Part shown: piece after piece, positions 7,788 through 16,116 of the stretch
Layout of the letters: the number at the start of each line of letters is the position of its first letter
Position numbering within the stretch: position 1 is the first letter of the stretch
NCBI GenBank assembly: GCA_003134435.1
Contig: PLBE01000171.1
Span: 1 to 34,693 of the forward strand
Source: Acidobacteriaceae bacterium
GTDB lineage: Bacteria > Acidobacteriota > Terriglobia > Terriglobales > Acidobacteriaceae
Direction: 5' to 3'
Length of the DNA: 34,693 nt
Translations under genes and position numbers: made by a program
The notes under the pieces: generated by a model
The model's database searches: none
What the model saw: the letters and a program-made list of their open reading frames with translations, nothing else
Told to the model about the DNA's origin: nothing

Positions 7788-8259
7788 GATTCTAAGCCGC
7801 AGGCTGACGGATTGACCGGAAACGATCGGTCCGCTGATGGAGTCCGCCTCTACCCAAAAAAGAAACCGGGCTGTTTGGCCCGGTTTCGGAAGCGTCGGTT
7901 TGTGATGCGGTTACATCGCAAACGCGGCGCGCTGGCTCGGAGATTCGCGCGGGCGTGGTTCACGCTCGCTGTTGCGCCTCTCGCCAGCAACGTCGTACAA
8001 AAGGAGCGAGGAGACAGATCTAACGGCAGCAACTATGGGGCCAGTGGCAAGCCTTGTGCGATAGATTTGAACATCTTTGTAAGTTAAAGATAATTAAGAT
8101 GTATAGAATCTAGTACGATCTGAAACTGCTGGCCAAGTTCCGGACGGTCCGCGCCCCGGAGTTTCAAACTGTTGCACAGTCTCCGGTGCATGGGCGTCGA
8201 ACGCGACTCCAGCCCGGGTGCTTGCGGCCCTCGGTGAAGACAAAATTCCGCAATTCGCC
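7788..8259. other. Non-coding stretch with hairpins
   Basis: No credible gene. Open frames here (7812-8087 plus; 7850-8032 and 8084-8455 minus) are low-complexity or overlap the real minus-strand gene. It contains a strong hairpin at 7862-7887, listed separately, and a second hairpin at about 7893-7916 (TTTGTGATG, loop CGGTTA, CATCGCAAA, with one wobble). An AT-rich patch near 8070-8115 follows. It may hold the 3' end of the minus-strand transcript or a small RNA. Confidence 0.4.
7855..7887 (-). terminator. Intrinsic terminator, minus strand
   Basis: A perfect 10-bp GC-rich stem, GAAACCGGGC (7862-7871), loop TGTTTG, GCCCGGTTTC (7878-7887). On the minus strand the stem is followed by TTTTTT from 7861 down to 7856, the classical form. 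On the plus strand there is no T-tract. It would end minus-strand transcripts such as the one from the secreted-protein gene about 370 nt upstream. With only that gene feeding it, a long 3' untranslated region or a separate small RNA is implied. Confidence 0.7.
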
Positions 8260-10110
8260 CTAGTTCAATCCCGATTGAGTCAGTTTTACTGCGCAATAAG
8301 GAGTCGCAGTTCCCCCGGACACGTTGCACTGCTGCCCATTCACCGACCCCGCTGCCAGAGTCGAGAAATAGATGTTCGCACCGCCATTGCTTGTAACCTG
8401 ATTGTCGACGATGATCCCGCTGGTACCTCCGAGAGCGCTCGGAGCCGTTACGCACGTCGATGTAGGAGTGGTGGTGCAGTTCGGTGAGGTCAATGAGCTT
8501 GTAATCGTTGAGCTCTCGACGAATCCGTCCTTCGAACTACTGCCTACCCCGAAAAACAGACGGTCTGTCGCTCCGTCATAGAACTCAGTCATCGGCGAAC
8601 ACTCGTCCCCTTTCGTACTATCCACCACAAACGTGGTCGCCCCGGTGCTGGTGATGAGATTACCGGCAAAGGGAAAGAAATAGATCTGGGGGTTCGAGGG
8701 AATCAGTTTGTTTTTGGTCGAGCCCTGCACAAATCCACAGGCGATCATGTGCCCGGTCGCGCTCCCGTTCAGCCAGAAGGCATTATCAAAAGTCCCGGCG
8801 TGGACATTGCCGGTAGTGCAGTTACCGGTACCCGTCCCCGATCCCATGTCAACGGTAGTGAAGGTGCTGGAACTGGTGAAGTTGGCCGCAATCTGACTCA
8901 CCGCCCCACCGACGCCAATGACGGAACTGCACCCGGTAAAGGAGAATACCTGATTGACGGAAGGATTGGCGGCGTCGTTGACCACGATCGGCGAGTCCAC
9001 CAGCCCGGTGCCAGCTCCGTGTCCAACCCACCCGATGGATTGGAGGGCAGAGTAAGTCTTGCCCGGGCTGGTCAGGCTGACTGCATACAGATAGCCGTAT
9101 CCATCGCCTATGAAGATCCGTCCTGTAGTGGTGTCGACGATTGGAGCGGTCAGAACTTTCGTAGGCGCGGTGGAGACGGTGACGGGCCAGTTATTTGGAT
9201 CGTTGACCAGGGCAGGCGCTCCGCCACCGAATACTGGGGTGATCTTGTATAGCAAGCCATTGTCGGCGCCCACGTAGGCCGTGTCCGAGTTGTAGTCGAC
9301 CCAAGGTGAGGAATTGGAGTCGGTGGCGCTGCTTTGGATGGCTAGGGTGGTCATGCACCCCGGAGTGGTTGGGCTCGTACACGAAGTCGGTGTCTGCGGA
9401 CTCAACACCGTTCCGATCGAAAGGGCTGGAGGCGTCGGAATTGGATTGGGCAGCACCAGAACGTGGAAGTATGAACCGCTGCTGGTCGACTCAACGAAAG
9501 CGACTTTGGTTCCGTCGCTGGAGAGCTCCGGTGAAGTACGGATCTGGCCACCGCTTTGGGTGACCGTGTTGTAGGCGAATGCCACCCACGGCGATCCTCC
9601 GTTGCACTTCGGATTTGCGTTCGTGTAAAGATTGTTGATTCCGACCAGATTAGCCTGCGTGCCTGAAGTCACGGTGAGGCCGAAGACAACGTAGTCGGCG
9701 CTGCAACTCTCGGTGCCGATACTAAAGCGATATTTCGCGGGGAACTGATCCTCGGGCACGTACCCGTTTTCCAAGGAAACCGCCCAGTCGATTTTGACCC
9801 GGCGAGGAGGCCGCAATTTGTCAATGGTTATGGGTGGAGCCGGGTGCGAGTTTTCGACCGCCATTTGCCGCATTACGAGATTGTAAACATGCCGCGGGTC
9901 GCGGTCTCCCGCCGCCAGCACGTCCTCCGGTCGCGTGCCCGGCATCAACAGGTGGCTTGAGCTCCAGTCCTGCGGATAACCAACTGACATTTTTCCGGTG
10001 CTGGTTTCGACCGGAGAATCGGCCTCCATTTGTGCCTGCCCAGACTGCGGAAATCCCAGCAGGAGTAAGCAAGCCGCCGCACCGATCCACGCAAATGCGC
10101 ACACTCGCAT
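8260..10110 (-). CDS. Large secreted propeller-like protein, function unknown
   Basis: A 616-residue exported protein. ATG 10110 is chosen because GGAGAGGAAG lies just upstream; the open frame to 10125 (TTG) would start inside that ribosome site. The signal peptide is MRVCAFAWIGAAACLLLLGF ending near AQA/QAQ. The mature chain is rich in Ser, Thr, Gly and Asn and contains many repeats of a strand pattern typical of PQQ-like or YVTN-type beta-propellers: SPELSSDGTKVAFVE, SPWVDYNSDTAYVGADNGLLYKI, APIVDTTTGRIFIGDGYGYLYAV, PIVVNDAANPSVNQV and FYDGATDRLFFGV. Several Cys pairs suggest disulfides, as expected outside the cytoplasm. No catalytic motif is visible. It stands alone, with a long gene-free region upstream. 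Confidence 0.88.
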   Translation of the reverse strand: MRVCAFAWIGAAACLLLLGFPQSGQAQMEADSPVETSTGKMSVGYPQDWSSSHLLMPGTRPEDVLAAGDRDPRHVYNLVMRQMAVENSHPAPPITIDKLRPPRRVKIDWAVSLENGYVPEDQFPAKYRFSIGTESCSADYVVFGLTVTSGTQANLVGINNLYTNANPKCNGGSPWVAFAYNTVTQSGGQIRTSPELSSDGTKVAFVESTSSGSYFHVLVLPNPIPTPPALSIGTVLSPQTPTSCTSPTTPGCMTTLAIQSSATDSNSSPWVDYNSDTAYVGADNGLLYKITPVFGGGAPALVNDPNNWPVTVSTAPTKVLTAPIVDTTTGRIFIGDGYGYLYAVSLTSPGKTYSALQSIGWVGHGAGTGLVDSPIVVNDAANPSVNQVFSFTGCSSVIGVGGAVSQIAANFTSSSTFTTVDMGSGTGTGNCTTGNVHAGTFDNAFWLNGSATGHMIACGFVQGSTKNKLIPSNPQIYFFPFAGNLITSTGATTFVVDSTKGDECSPMTEFYDGATDRLFFGVGSSSKDGFVESSTITSSLTSPNCTTTPTSTCVTAPSALGGTSGIIVDNQVTSNGGANIYFSTLAAGSVNGQQCNVSGGTATPYCAVKLTQSGLN

Positions 10111-10984
10111 AGTCTTCCTCTCCAACTCTCATCCGGCTCTCATCCGGGCTACAGCTCAGCTCAATTCCTGAGGTAGACACTGTCGAAGCAGTATTGGCCC
10201 CGCACCCAGAGACTGGATGTCACCTAAATTGTAAAGAAGTTCTGTATCGGACCGGAGCTAGAAACGGGAAACTAGGATGACCTAGGTAACATGCCCGCTT
10301 GGATTTGTCTGGGTGTGGCTAAAAGACGAAAAACCACCTGCCGCGCATTTGCTGACCGATGGAATCGTGCCCGGAACGGAACCGGCGAGAAACTAGCCCC
10401 CGCGAGTCGCTCAGGGTCGTTGCTTGACATTCGCGTGCTTGCCGAAACTGGCTGGTTATGAATTCTTCCGATTGAACCGGCATTGAAACTGGGTCGTTGT
10501 TACCTTCCCGCAAGACAGCGCCATGGTTTCAAACACACGTTCAAACCGGAACGCTGGCTTCAGATAGGGCTTTCGGCGACGCGCTGGCTCGGATTCCGCG
10601 CAGGCAGGCGTTTCCGCCCGATGCGGTTCACCACCCGTGCCCTCTCTCTTCATGCACCGCCCCCTCGAGCGGGACTCATGCTTCGACGATCCAATTCTCC
10701 AGTCGCCATGGTTGAGGGCGCAAGAAAGCCGGCATTTTCACGGAAGACTTCTCTGGGAATGGACTTCAAGCCCACAAAACCGAACGGCCGGGAGTCTTTC
10801 AATTTATACACTATGCCAATGCCGCCGCAGTCCATTTGTGCAACATCGCAGTGGTGCAAACAGGCCGAGTGTATCATTATTAGACAGTGCACTCATCTTA
10901 AGGGCGTGGCCCAAGCCCGTCAAGGTCATGGGACCAAGTCAGGCACGGGGTTGTGGACTGAAATGGCCGCTGATCGAAGCCAAT
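10111..10984. other. 874-nt stretch with no supported gene
   Basis: Between the secreted-protein gene start and the recR stop. Open frames on both strands (for example 10483-11025 plus and 9821-10180 minus) overlap real genes in other frames or lack any protein-like pattern or start signal. An 11-bp tandem repeat (CTCTCATCCGG twice, 10126-10147) sits just upstream of the secreted gene. No tRNA arm or rRNA piece is visible. It should hold the promoter of the secreted gene, but I could not identify a convincing -35/-10 pair. Confidence 0.4.
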
Positions 10985-11584
10985 CTACATATCACGGCGG
11001 CCTTCCATGGCTTTCAGCATGGTGACCTCGTCGGTGTACTCGATATCGCTGCCTACCGGAATTCCCATGGCGATGCGAGTAACCCGCAATCCCTGCCTCT
11101 TCAGGTGATCGGCCAGGTAGGAGGCGGTGGCTTCGCCTTCGACGGTGGGATTGGTGGCCAGGATGACTTCTTCGATTTCGCCCGCCGCGACACGGCTTAA
11201 CAGATTGCCAATGCGCAGCTGTTCAGGCCCGACACCATGTAACGGTGAAAAAGAGCCATGGAGCACATGATAGACGCCGTGATAGTTCCGCGTTTTCTCG
11301 ATGGCGGCGATGTTGGTCGGTTCCTCAACCACGCAGACCAGTTTTTGATTGCGGGTAGGGCTGCTGCAGTAGACGCAGGGATTGATGTCGGTAATATTGT
11401 TACAGACCGAGCACAAACGCAGCTTGGCTTTGAGGTCGCGAACGGCCGAGGCCAGGGCCTCGGCGTCGTCCTCGCTCGACCGCAGAATGTGAAAGGCCAG
11501 CCGTTGCGCGCTCTTGCTGCCGATTCCGGGCAGTTTCTTGAGTTCGTCGATCAGCCGTGACATCGGTTCGGCAAACTTGGACAT
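10985..11584 (-). CDS. recR: Recombination mediator protein RecR
   Basis: RecR works with RecF and RecO to load RecA on single-stranded DNA at gaps. The 199-residue length is typical. The N-terminal helix-hairpin-helix is [17 protein letters not shown], the C4 zinc finger has Cys at 58, 61, 70 and 73 (CSVCNN..CVYC), and the Toprim domain follows ([17 protein letters not shown], then [18 protein letters not shown] with its acidic residues). The C-terminal [19 protein letters not shown] is the usual RecR ending. Unlike many genomes, the dnaX and ybaB genes are not next to it; the gene upstream is divergent and unrelated. Confidence 0.97.
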   Translation of the reverse strand: MSKFAEPMSRLIDELKKLPGIGSKSAQRLAFHILRSSEDDAEALASAVRDLKAKLRLCSVCNNITDINPCVYCSSPTRNQKLVCVVEEPTNIAAIEKTRNYHGVYHVLHGSFSPLHGVGPEQLRIGNLLSRVAAGEIEEVILATNPTVEGEATASYLADHLKRQGLRVTRIAMGIPVGSDIEYTDEVTMLKAMEGRRDM

Positions 11585-11870
11585 AAGAATTTTGTATTGT
11601 TGTGATCAGATAATCTGCGGCGGAAGTACTTGCACAATGCAACCGACACTTCCCACGGCGCAGCTTCGAGATCAGTATAGTCGCCATCGGCCCGGAAAGG
11701 CAGTTGTAGCGTATTTGCCTGGTGAGTCCCGCTGAGCAAATGCTCTGTTTGCATGAATTTGAGGATTACGAAGTGACTGACCCCGTCTCCAATTGACTTC
11801 CCCCCCATTTCGCGGGAAACTCGCATTAGACGCTGCGTCCGCCGCATCGCCGCAGTCTGCCGGAACAATT

Positions 11871-13223
11871 ATGCTTCCGCAACCTATGTTGAGGTCCGAG
11901 GTTCATCCTGACGATTCGCACCCCGACCCAACTCGTACCCTCGAGCAGCACATCCTCGCCGGTTTTCCTCCCGACCTTGCGCTTGATCTGGTGCTGAACG
12001 AAATCGTGGTCCATGCCGCTGAAGCTACCCGCGCTGCTGCCGCTGCCCTGGCCCTCGCCCGCGGCGATGAGATGATCTACCGCGCCGCCACCGGCCCCCT
12101 CGCTCCTGATATTGGCGTGCCTGTCAGCACCCGAGATGGTCTTGCTGGCGCTTGTCTTCGGACCCGTCAGACACAGCTTTCCGTGGATACAGATTTGGAT
12201 CCCCGCCTCGGCACTGCCCTCCCGGGTATTCGATCCATCCTCATCGTGCCCCTGTTCGACACGAATGACAACCAAGCGCCGATCGGTGGAATTCTCGAAG
12301 TGTTTTCGCAGTTACCAGCCGCTTTTTCCGCCATCGACCAGAAGATGCTCGAACGTTTCGCAGAAGAGTGTGCCCGGGTTCGTCACGCTGCCATCGCGTT
12401 GGGACAACGCAAGCCTGCCGCTGCAGTTCTGGCGCCCGACCTGGTCATACCGTCTGGATTCGTGCCGTCCGAGTTCGCTGTGCCGGCGCCCCCGCCAGCG
12501 AGCCGCCGCCCTTACGAAGCGTGGAGCCTGGTTCTTGGATCTCTGGCCATTCTCGCCATCGTCTTTGTCAGCATGCTGATTGGTTCGCGCGTCGGATGGC
12601 TCCATCCCGCCGCGTCGCATGCGCAGGGCTCCCAGCCTGTTCCACCCAATCCGGTTCTCGCCGAACCGGTGAATGTCGCCCCCATACAACCCATCACCAC
12701 AAAGTCCGTGGATCGACGATCAACTCCAGCCGCCCCGGAGAAAGCCACTGGCCCAACCCCGGTTACTGCGGGCGAACTGGTGGTCTACGACAAGGGCAAA
12801 GTTATCTTCCGGATGATGCCAGGCTCCACCAAGCCCGATCACGGAAAGAGTCGTCAAGTGCCGCCCGATCCGATCAAGCCTCCCGGCGCCGCCGTCGTGG
12901 CCGCGTCATCCACCCAGAAAGTTGCTTCTTCGCAGAGCGTTTGGCTGGCTGCCGGACAAGCCGAAACCCGCCTCCTTAATCGTACCGAACCCAAGTATCC
13001 GTCCGCGGCCCAAGTCGCCCGTCGCGCCGGTGAAGTCATTCTCGAAGTCCAGGTCGCCGAGGACGGTTCCGTCTCCTCGATACACATTGTTAGCGGAGAC
13101 CCGCTCCTGGCCGCAGCCGCGACCGACGCGGTGCGCACTTGGCGCTATGAACCCTACGTTCTCAATGGTCGTCCATCCCCGTTTACTACCAACGTAACCC
13201 TCAGTTTCGTACTTCCTGATTGA
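11871..13223 (+). CDS. GAF domain - transmembrane helix - TonB C-terminal domain protein
   Basis: A 450-residue protein with an unusual order. A cytoplasmic GAF-type sensor domain covers about residues 35-175 (FPPDLALDLVLNEIV, ATRAAAAALALA, SILIVPLFD, IGGILEVFS, DQKMLERFAEEC). A single membrane helix follows at about 219-238 (SLVLGSLAILAIVFVSMLI). Then comes a Pro-rich periplasmic linker (about 245-360) and a TonB C-terminal domain in the last 88 residues (EPKYPSAAQVARRAGEVILEVQVAEDG, then AVRTWRYEPY). TonB normally carries energy from the inner membrane to outer-membrane receptors. The GAF part suggests the device is gated by a cytoplasmic ligand or redox cue, which is inference. The frame is open from TTG 11793; ATG 11871 is preferred. 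Convergent with the hybrid kinase gene. Confidence 0.87.
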   Translation: MLPQPMLRSEVHPDDSHPDPTRTLEQHILAGFPPDLALDLVLNEIVVHAAEATRAAAAALALARGDEMIYRAATGPLAPDIGVPVSTRDGLAGACLRTRQTQLSVDTDLDPRLGTALPGIRSILIVPLFDTNDNQAPIGGILEVFSQLPAAFSAIDQKMLERFAEECARVRHAAIALGQRKPAAAVLAPDLVIPSGFVPSEFAVPAPPPASRRPYEAWSLVLGSLAILAIVFVSMLIGSRVGWLHPAASHAQGSQPVPPNPVLAEPVNVAPIQPITTKSVDRRSTPAAPEKATGPTPVTAGELVVYDKGKVIFRMMPGSTKPDHGKSRQVPPDPIKPPGAAVVAASSTQKVASSQSVWLAAGQAETRLLNRTEPKYPSAAQVARRAGEVILEVQVAEDGSVSSIHIVSGDPLLAAAATDAVRTWRYEPYVLNGRPSPFTTNVTLSFVLPD

Positions 13224-13300
13224 TCGATAGGGGCGCTTGTCTGGAGGCGGCCATTGGCCGTTGGTTGTCGCATGGACTGGCAGTTTCCCGCCCCTCGCTC

Positions 13301-15295
13301 TCAACCCAGAGTGGCATGGATGGTGTTCAACAATGCCGTCCGGCTAAAGGGCTTCTCCAGCAGGGTGATGCCGCGCTCCAACACTTCGCGCTCCGCGATC
13401 AGTTCCCCTGTGTAACCCGACATATATACGACCTTGAGATTAGGCCGGGAGGCCTTCAGTTGATCGACTAATTCAGGGCCACTCATGCGACGCATCACTA
13501 CATCGGTCAACAGAAGATCAATCGGACCCGGATGAGACGCTACCCACTCTAGCGCCGACTTTCCGTCGTCGGCTTCAGCTACCGTGTAGCCGTGTTCCTG
13601 CAGGAGCTGCCGAGTCAAACTCCGCATAATTTCGTCATCTTCCACCAGTAGGATCGTCGTCCCGGAACGCTTTGGCGCGACGGTCTCCACTGCGGCATCG
13701 GATCTCAGTCCGATCTTGTGATCAGCGCTGGGGAGATAAATCTTGAAAGTCGTTCCGTGCCCTGGTTCGCTGTAAACCAGGATGTGTCCGGCGCTTTGCT
13801 TGACAATGCCATACACGGTGGCCAGGCCCAGACCAGTTCCTTTGCCCACTTCTTTGGTGGTAAAGAAGGGTTCGAAAATGCGTTCCGAGGTCGCCGCGTC
13901 CATTCCGCTGCCAGTATCGCTGACCGCGAGCAGAACGTACCTTCCCGCTGCCATGGTTTGGTGCTGCTCGGCAAATTCATCGTCGAATCTTTCGGAGCGC
14001 GTTTCGAGAATCAGTTTGCCACCACGAGGCATGGCATCGCGCGCATTCACCGCCAGGTTGACCAGGACTTGGTCGAGTTGCCCGGGGTCTGCCTCCACTA
14101 CCGCCGACGGCGAACGGGACACAACCAGCACTTCAACATCGTCACCCATCAGTGGCCGCAGAAGTTTGCTGATGTCTCTTAACCGATCGTTAAGATCGAG
14201 GATACAAGGTTGGACTGCGGGACTGCGGCTGAAGGTGAGGAGCTGTCTGGTTAAGGAAGAGCCGCGCTCGGTTGCCTTCTTAATATTTTCAACGTAAAGC
14301 GACGATTCCGCAGCAGGGTCAAGCCGATCGCGGAGAAATTCGGTGCAGGCGTTGATGATTCCCAGAATGTTGTTGAAATCGTGCGCCACCCCGCCCGCCA
14401 GTCGCCCGATCGCTTCCATCTTCTGCGCTTGACGAAGCTGCGCTTCCGCTCGCTTCTGGGCTGTAATATCGCGCGCAATCGCGGATGCTCCCACAACCTC
14501 GCCTTTCGCATCGCGCAATGGAGACACGGAAACGGAAATATCCAGGTGGCGCCCGTCTTTCGTCACCCGCACCGACTCATAATGCTCGACGCTTCCACCG
14601 CTCGCGATCTTCCGCAGGATATTGGGGATTTCGTCGGATAGATCCGCGGGAACCAGAAGGGCTATGTTTTTCCCCAGGACTTCCTCAGGCGTGTAGCCAT
14701 AGATCCGCTCGGCGCCCTTGTTCCAACTGGTGATCGTGCCGTCCAGCGTCTTGCCAATGATGGCGTCGTCGGAGGAATCGATAATCAAAGCCAGTCTCGA
14801 CCGGTATTCGCCCAGTTGCTCGGCGGTTCTGCGATGCAGTTCCTCGTTCGCCCGGCGCAGCTCTTCGGCGATCCTCTTGCGATCGCTGATATCGCGGATC
14901 GCGCTCAGAACAAAGGTCCCATTCTCCGTGGCCACCGGACTCAGACCGATCTCTACGGGAAACTCCGATCCATTTCGGCGTCTTCCATAGAGATCCAACT
15001 CCGCTCCCATCCGCCGCGTCTTCGGTTTCTCCGCGTAATGCTCGCGATGCCGATGGTGCTGAGGGCGGTAGCTTTCAGGCACCAGCATCTCGACTTTCTG
15101 ACCGATCATTTCCTCGCGGTCATAGCCAAACAGATCCTGCGCTTGCGTATTGACTTGAACGATCGTTCCGTCGCGATCTACCGCGATGACGGCGTCCGGC
15201 AGCGTTTCCAAGAGGTCGCTCGAAAGAAAAGCTTCCGCCATGGGCTTGGACGAAAGCGCGGGCGCGGGTTTCTTGTGAGACGAAAGTCGTGACAT
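13301..15295 (-). CDS. Hybrid sensor histidine kinase: PAS-PAS-HisKA-HATPase-receiver
   Basis: 664 residues, no membrane helix, so a cytosolic sensor. PAS 1 is about 25-135 ([22 protein letters not shown]) and PAS 2 about 165-280 ([23 protein letters not shown]), each with a PAC-type ending. The HisKA box has the phospho-acceptor His at 305 ([12 protein letters not shown]). The ATPase domain has its N box at 417 ([11 protein letters not shown]), G1 DTGSGM at 460 and G2 GTGLG at 486. A receiver domain follows with the acceptor Asp at 598 (LLLTDVVM) and Lys at 648 (LLEKPF). ATG 15295 is preferred because CGGAG lies 7 nt upstream; the frame runs open to 15487. No DNA-binding partner regulator is adjacent, so it may feed a remote one or act through an Hpt protein. 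Confidence 0.95.
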   Translation of the reverse strand: MSRLSSHKKPAPALSSKPMAEAFLSSDLLETLPDAVIAVDRDGTIVQVNTQAQDLFGYDREEMIGQKVEMLVPESYRPQHHRHREHYAEKPKTRRMGAELDLYGRRRNGSEFPVEIGLSPVATENGTFVLSAIRDISDRKRIAEELRRANEELHRRTAEQLGEYRSRLALIIDSSDDAIIGKTLDGTITSWNKGAERIYGYTPEEVLGKNIALLVPADLSDEIPNILRKIASGGSVEHYESVRVTKDGRHLDISVSVSPLRDAKGEVVGASAIARDITAQKRAEAQLRQAQKMEAIGRLAGGVAHDFNNILGIINACTEFLRDRLDPAAESSLYVENIKKATERGSSLTRQLLTFSRSPAVQPCILDLNDRLRDISKLLRPLMGDDVEVLVVSRSPSAVVEADPGQLDQVLVNLAVNARDAMPRGGKLILETRSERFDDEFAEQHQTMAAGRYVLLAVSDTGSGMDAATSERIFEPFFTTKEVGKGTGLGLATVYGIVKQSAGHILVYSEPGHGTTFKIYLPSADHKIGLRSDAAVETVAPKRSGTTILLVEDDEIMRSLTRQLLQEHGYTVAEADDGKSALEWVASHPGPIDLLLTDVVMRRMSGPELVDQLKASRPNLKVVYMSGYTGELIAEREVLERGITLLEKPFSRTALLNTIHATLG

Positions 15296-15416
15296 GAACA
15301 ACTCCGCAGTGTAAGACTCCCGGTCATTCAATGTATGTCGGAACCTGCTTATGTGTAAAGGGCGAGGAGCGCAAGCACTTGAATCAAAAGAAATATCCGG
15401 CCGCGTCCATTCGTTT

Positions 15417-15445
15417 GTCACAAAGGGTTTGTGACGTAGTGCACA
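15417..15445. promoter_or_regulatory. Palindromic operator cluster including a CRP/FNR-like half-site pair
   Basis: GTCACAAA (15417-15424), GGG, TTTGTGAC (15428-15435) is a perfect 8-bp inverted repeat. Overlapping it, TGTGA at 15430-15434 and GCACA at 15441-15445 form TGTGA-N6-GCACA, one base off the CRP consensus TGTGA-N6-TCACA. It sits about 130 bp upstream of the kinase start and 160-190 bp upstream of the small gene. A binding protein is inferred, not shown. Confidence 0.4.
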
Positions 15446-15488
15446 GCACTGGCGGTCAACCATCACAGCCGTGGGTACGCCGGTCATT

Positions 15489-15514
15489 GTAAGTGTAGTT
15501 CCCAGTAAGTGTAG
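15489..15514. promoter_or_regulatory. 10-bp direct repeat GTAAGTGTAG, 16-bp period
   Basis: Two copies of GTAAGTGTAG (15489-15498 and 15505-15514), each followed by TTCC after 0-1 bases. Direct half-site repeats are typical of response-regulator boxes. It lies about 90 bp upstream of the small barrel-protein gene. Confidence 0.3.
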
Positions 15515-15603
15515 GTTCCGAGTTAACGGGAGTCGGGCTGCGGCCGTTGTTCTCGAACACGCAATCGAGCAACGCCTATTTTGAAACTACAAGGAGCGCG
15601 ATC

Positions 15604-15930
15604 ATGGTTGCCTGCATTCTTGCTTTTGAAGTGAAAGTCGAAAAGAAAGAAGAGTTGGTGAAGGTCCTGAAGGACCAAGTTCTCCCTATTCTCAAGCAGC
15701 AGGTCGGCTTCCTCGAAATTTTGCCTTTCTTCCACGAAAAGGTCACAGAGGAGAAGGTGTTCACCATCACGCTGTGGACAACCAGAAGGGATGCCGAGCG
15801 CTACGAGGGAGAATTTCATCCCAAAGTCCTCGATATCCTGACGCCATGCCTGACGACGCCGGTCGAGGTGAGCTACTCCAACCTTGAAACAGCGCTCTGC
15901 GATCGTTTCGTCGATGCCCTGGCCGTCTGA
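15604..15930 (+). CDS. Small dimeric alpha/beta-barrel (ABM-like) protein
   Basis: 108 residues; ATG 15604 has a strong AAGGAG ribosome site 7 nt upstream, so the open frame from 15547 is not used. The pattern is that of the antibiotic biosynthesis monooxygenase-like ferredoxin fold: a first strand ACILAFEVKVE, a helix EELVKVLKDQVLPILKQQ, a strand GFLEILPFFHE, a strand KVFTITLWTT, then a helix beginning RRDAERYEGEF. This fold includes haem-degrading enzymes, quinol monooxygenases and simple stress proteins, so no reaction is assigned. It is divergent from the hybrid kinase, and its control region carries the repeats noted there, so it could be a target of the kinase pathway (inference). Confidence 0.8.
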   Translation: MVACILAFEVKVEKKEELVKVLKDQVLPILKQQVGFLEILPFFHEKVTEEKVFTITLWTTRRDAERYEGEFHPKVLDILTPCLTTPVEVSYSNLETALCDRFVDALAV

Positions 15931-16018
15931 GGCAGAATTTTTTGGCTCAAAGCACGATCCGATGCCGCTCGCGATGCACTGAAATTCTTGCTTGGAATCC
16001 TCGTTGCAATCGCGTTGT

Positions 16019-16048
16019 TGTGATCAGCGTCACATTCCCGAGTGACGC
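16019..16048. promoter_or_regulatory. CRP/FNR-family-like operator plus overlapping palindrome
   Basis: TGTGA (16019-16023), six bases, TCACA (16030-16034) matches both CRP half-sites exactly. Overlapping its right half, GCGTCAC (16027-16033) and GTGACGC (16042-16048) form a perfect 7-bp inverted repeat. It lies about 85 bp upstream of the first TPR-gene ATG, a usual place for an activator. The regulator is not in the window. Confidence 0.45.
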
Positions 16049-16116
16049 AGAATGCTGCCCCCGTCTTTCCATGCCTTTAAGGTAAATTGGAAATTATTTC
16101 AGCTGAGGAATAGCGC

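Larger units (their letters stand above)
15296..15603. other. Divergent control region between the hybrid kinase and a small barrel protein
   Basis: This 308-nt gap serves both genes. It holds a GTCACAAA-GGG-TTTGTGAC palindrome at 15417-15435, an AGTGC-ACA-GCACT palindrome at 15438-15450, and a 10-bp direct repeat at 15489-15514, each listed or discussed separately. A near-consensus CRP/FNR-type site (TGTGA-N6-GCACA) runs from 15430 to 15445. Confidence 0.5.

Noticed and set aside
7862-7887. Reading the 7862-7887 hairpin as a plus-strand terminator for the PD-(D/E)XK gene
   Set aside because: There is no T-tract after the stem on the plus strand; the T-tract is on the minus strand.
8084-8455. 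123-residue open frame on the minus strand
   Set aside because: Overlaps the C-terminal end of the secreted protein in another frame and has no plausible start signal.
7928-10593. A 14-base match (CGCGCTGGCTCGGA at 7928 and 10580) on both sides of the secreted gene
   Set aside because: In a window of this size one or two exact 14-base matches are expected by chance; the flanking similarity is weak.
10483-11025. 180-residue open frame, plus strand, in the long gap
   Set aside because: Runs into recR on the opposite strand; composition is Arg/Pro/Ser-rich with no recognisable pattern.
11551-11868. 105-residue open frame on the minus strand upstream of recR
   Set aside because: Does not resemble YbaB or any family; overlaps the recR start in another frame.
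13301-15487. Start of the hybrid kinase at 15487
   Set aside because: The extra 64 residues contain the palindromic control sites and lack domain content; ATG 15295 has a ribosome site.
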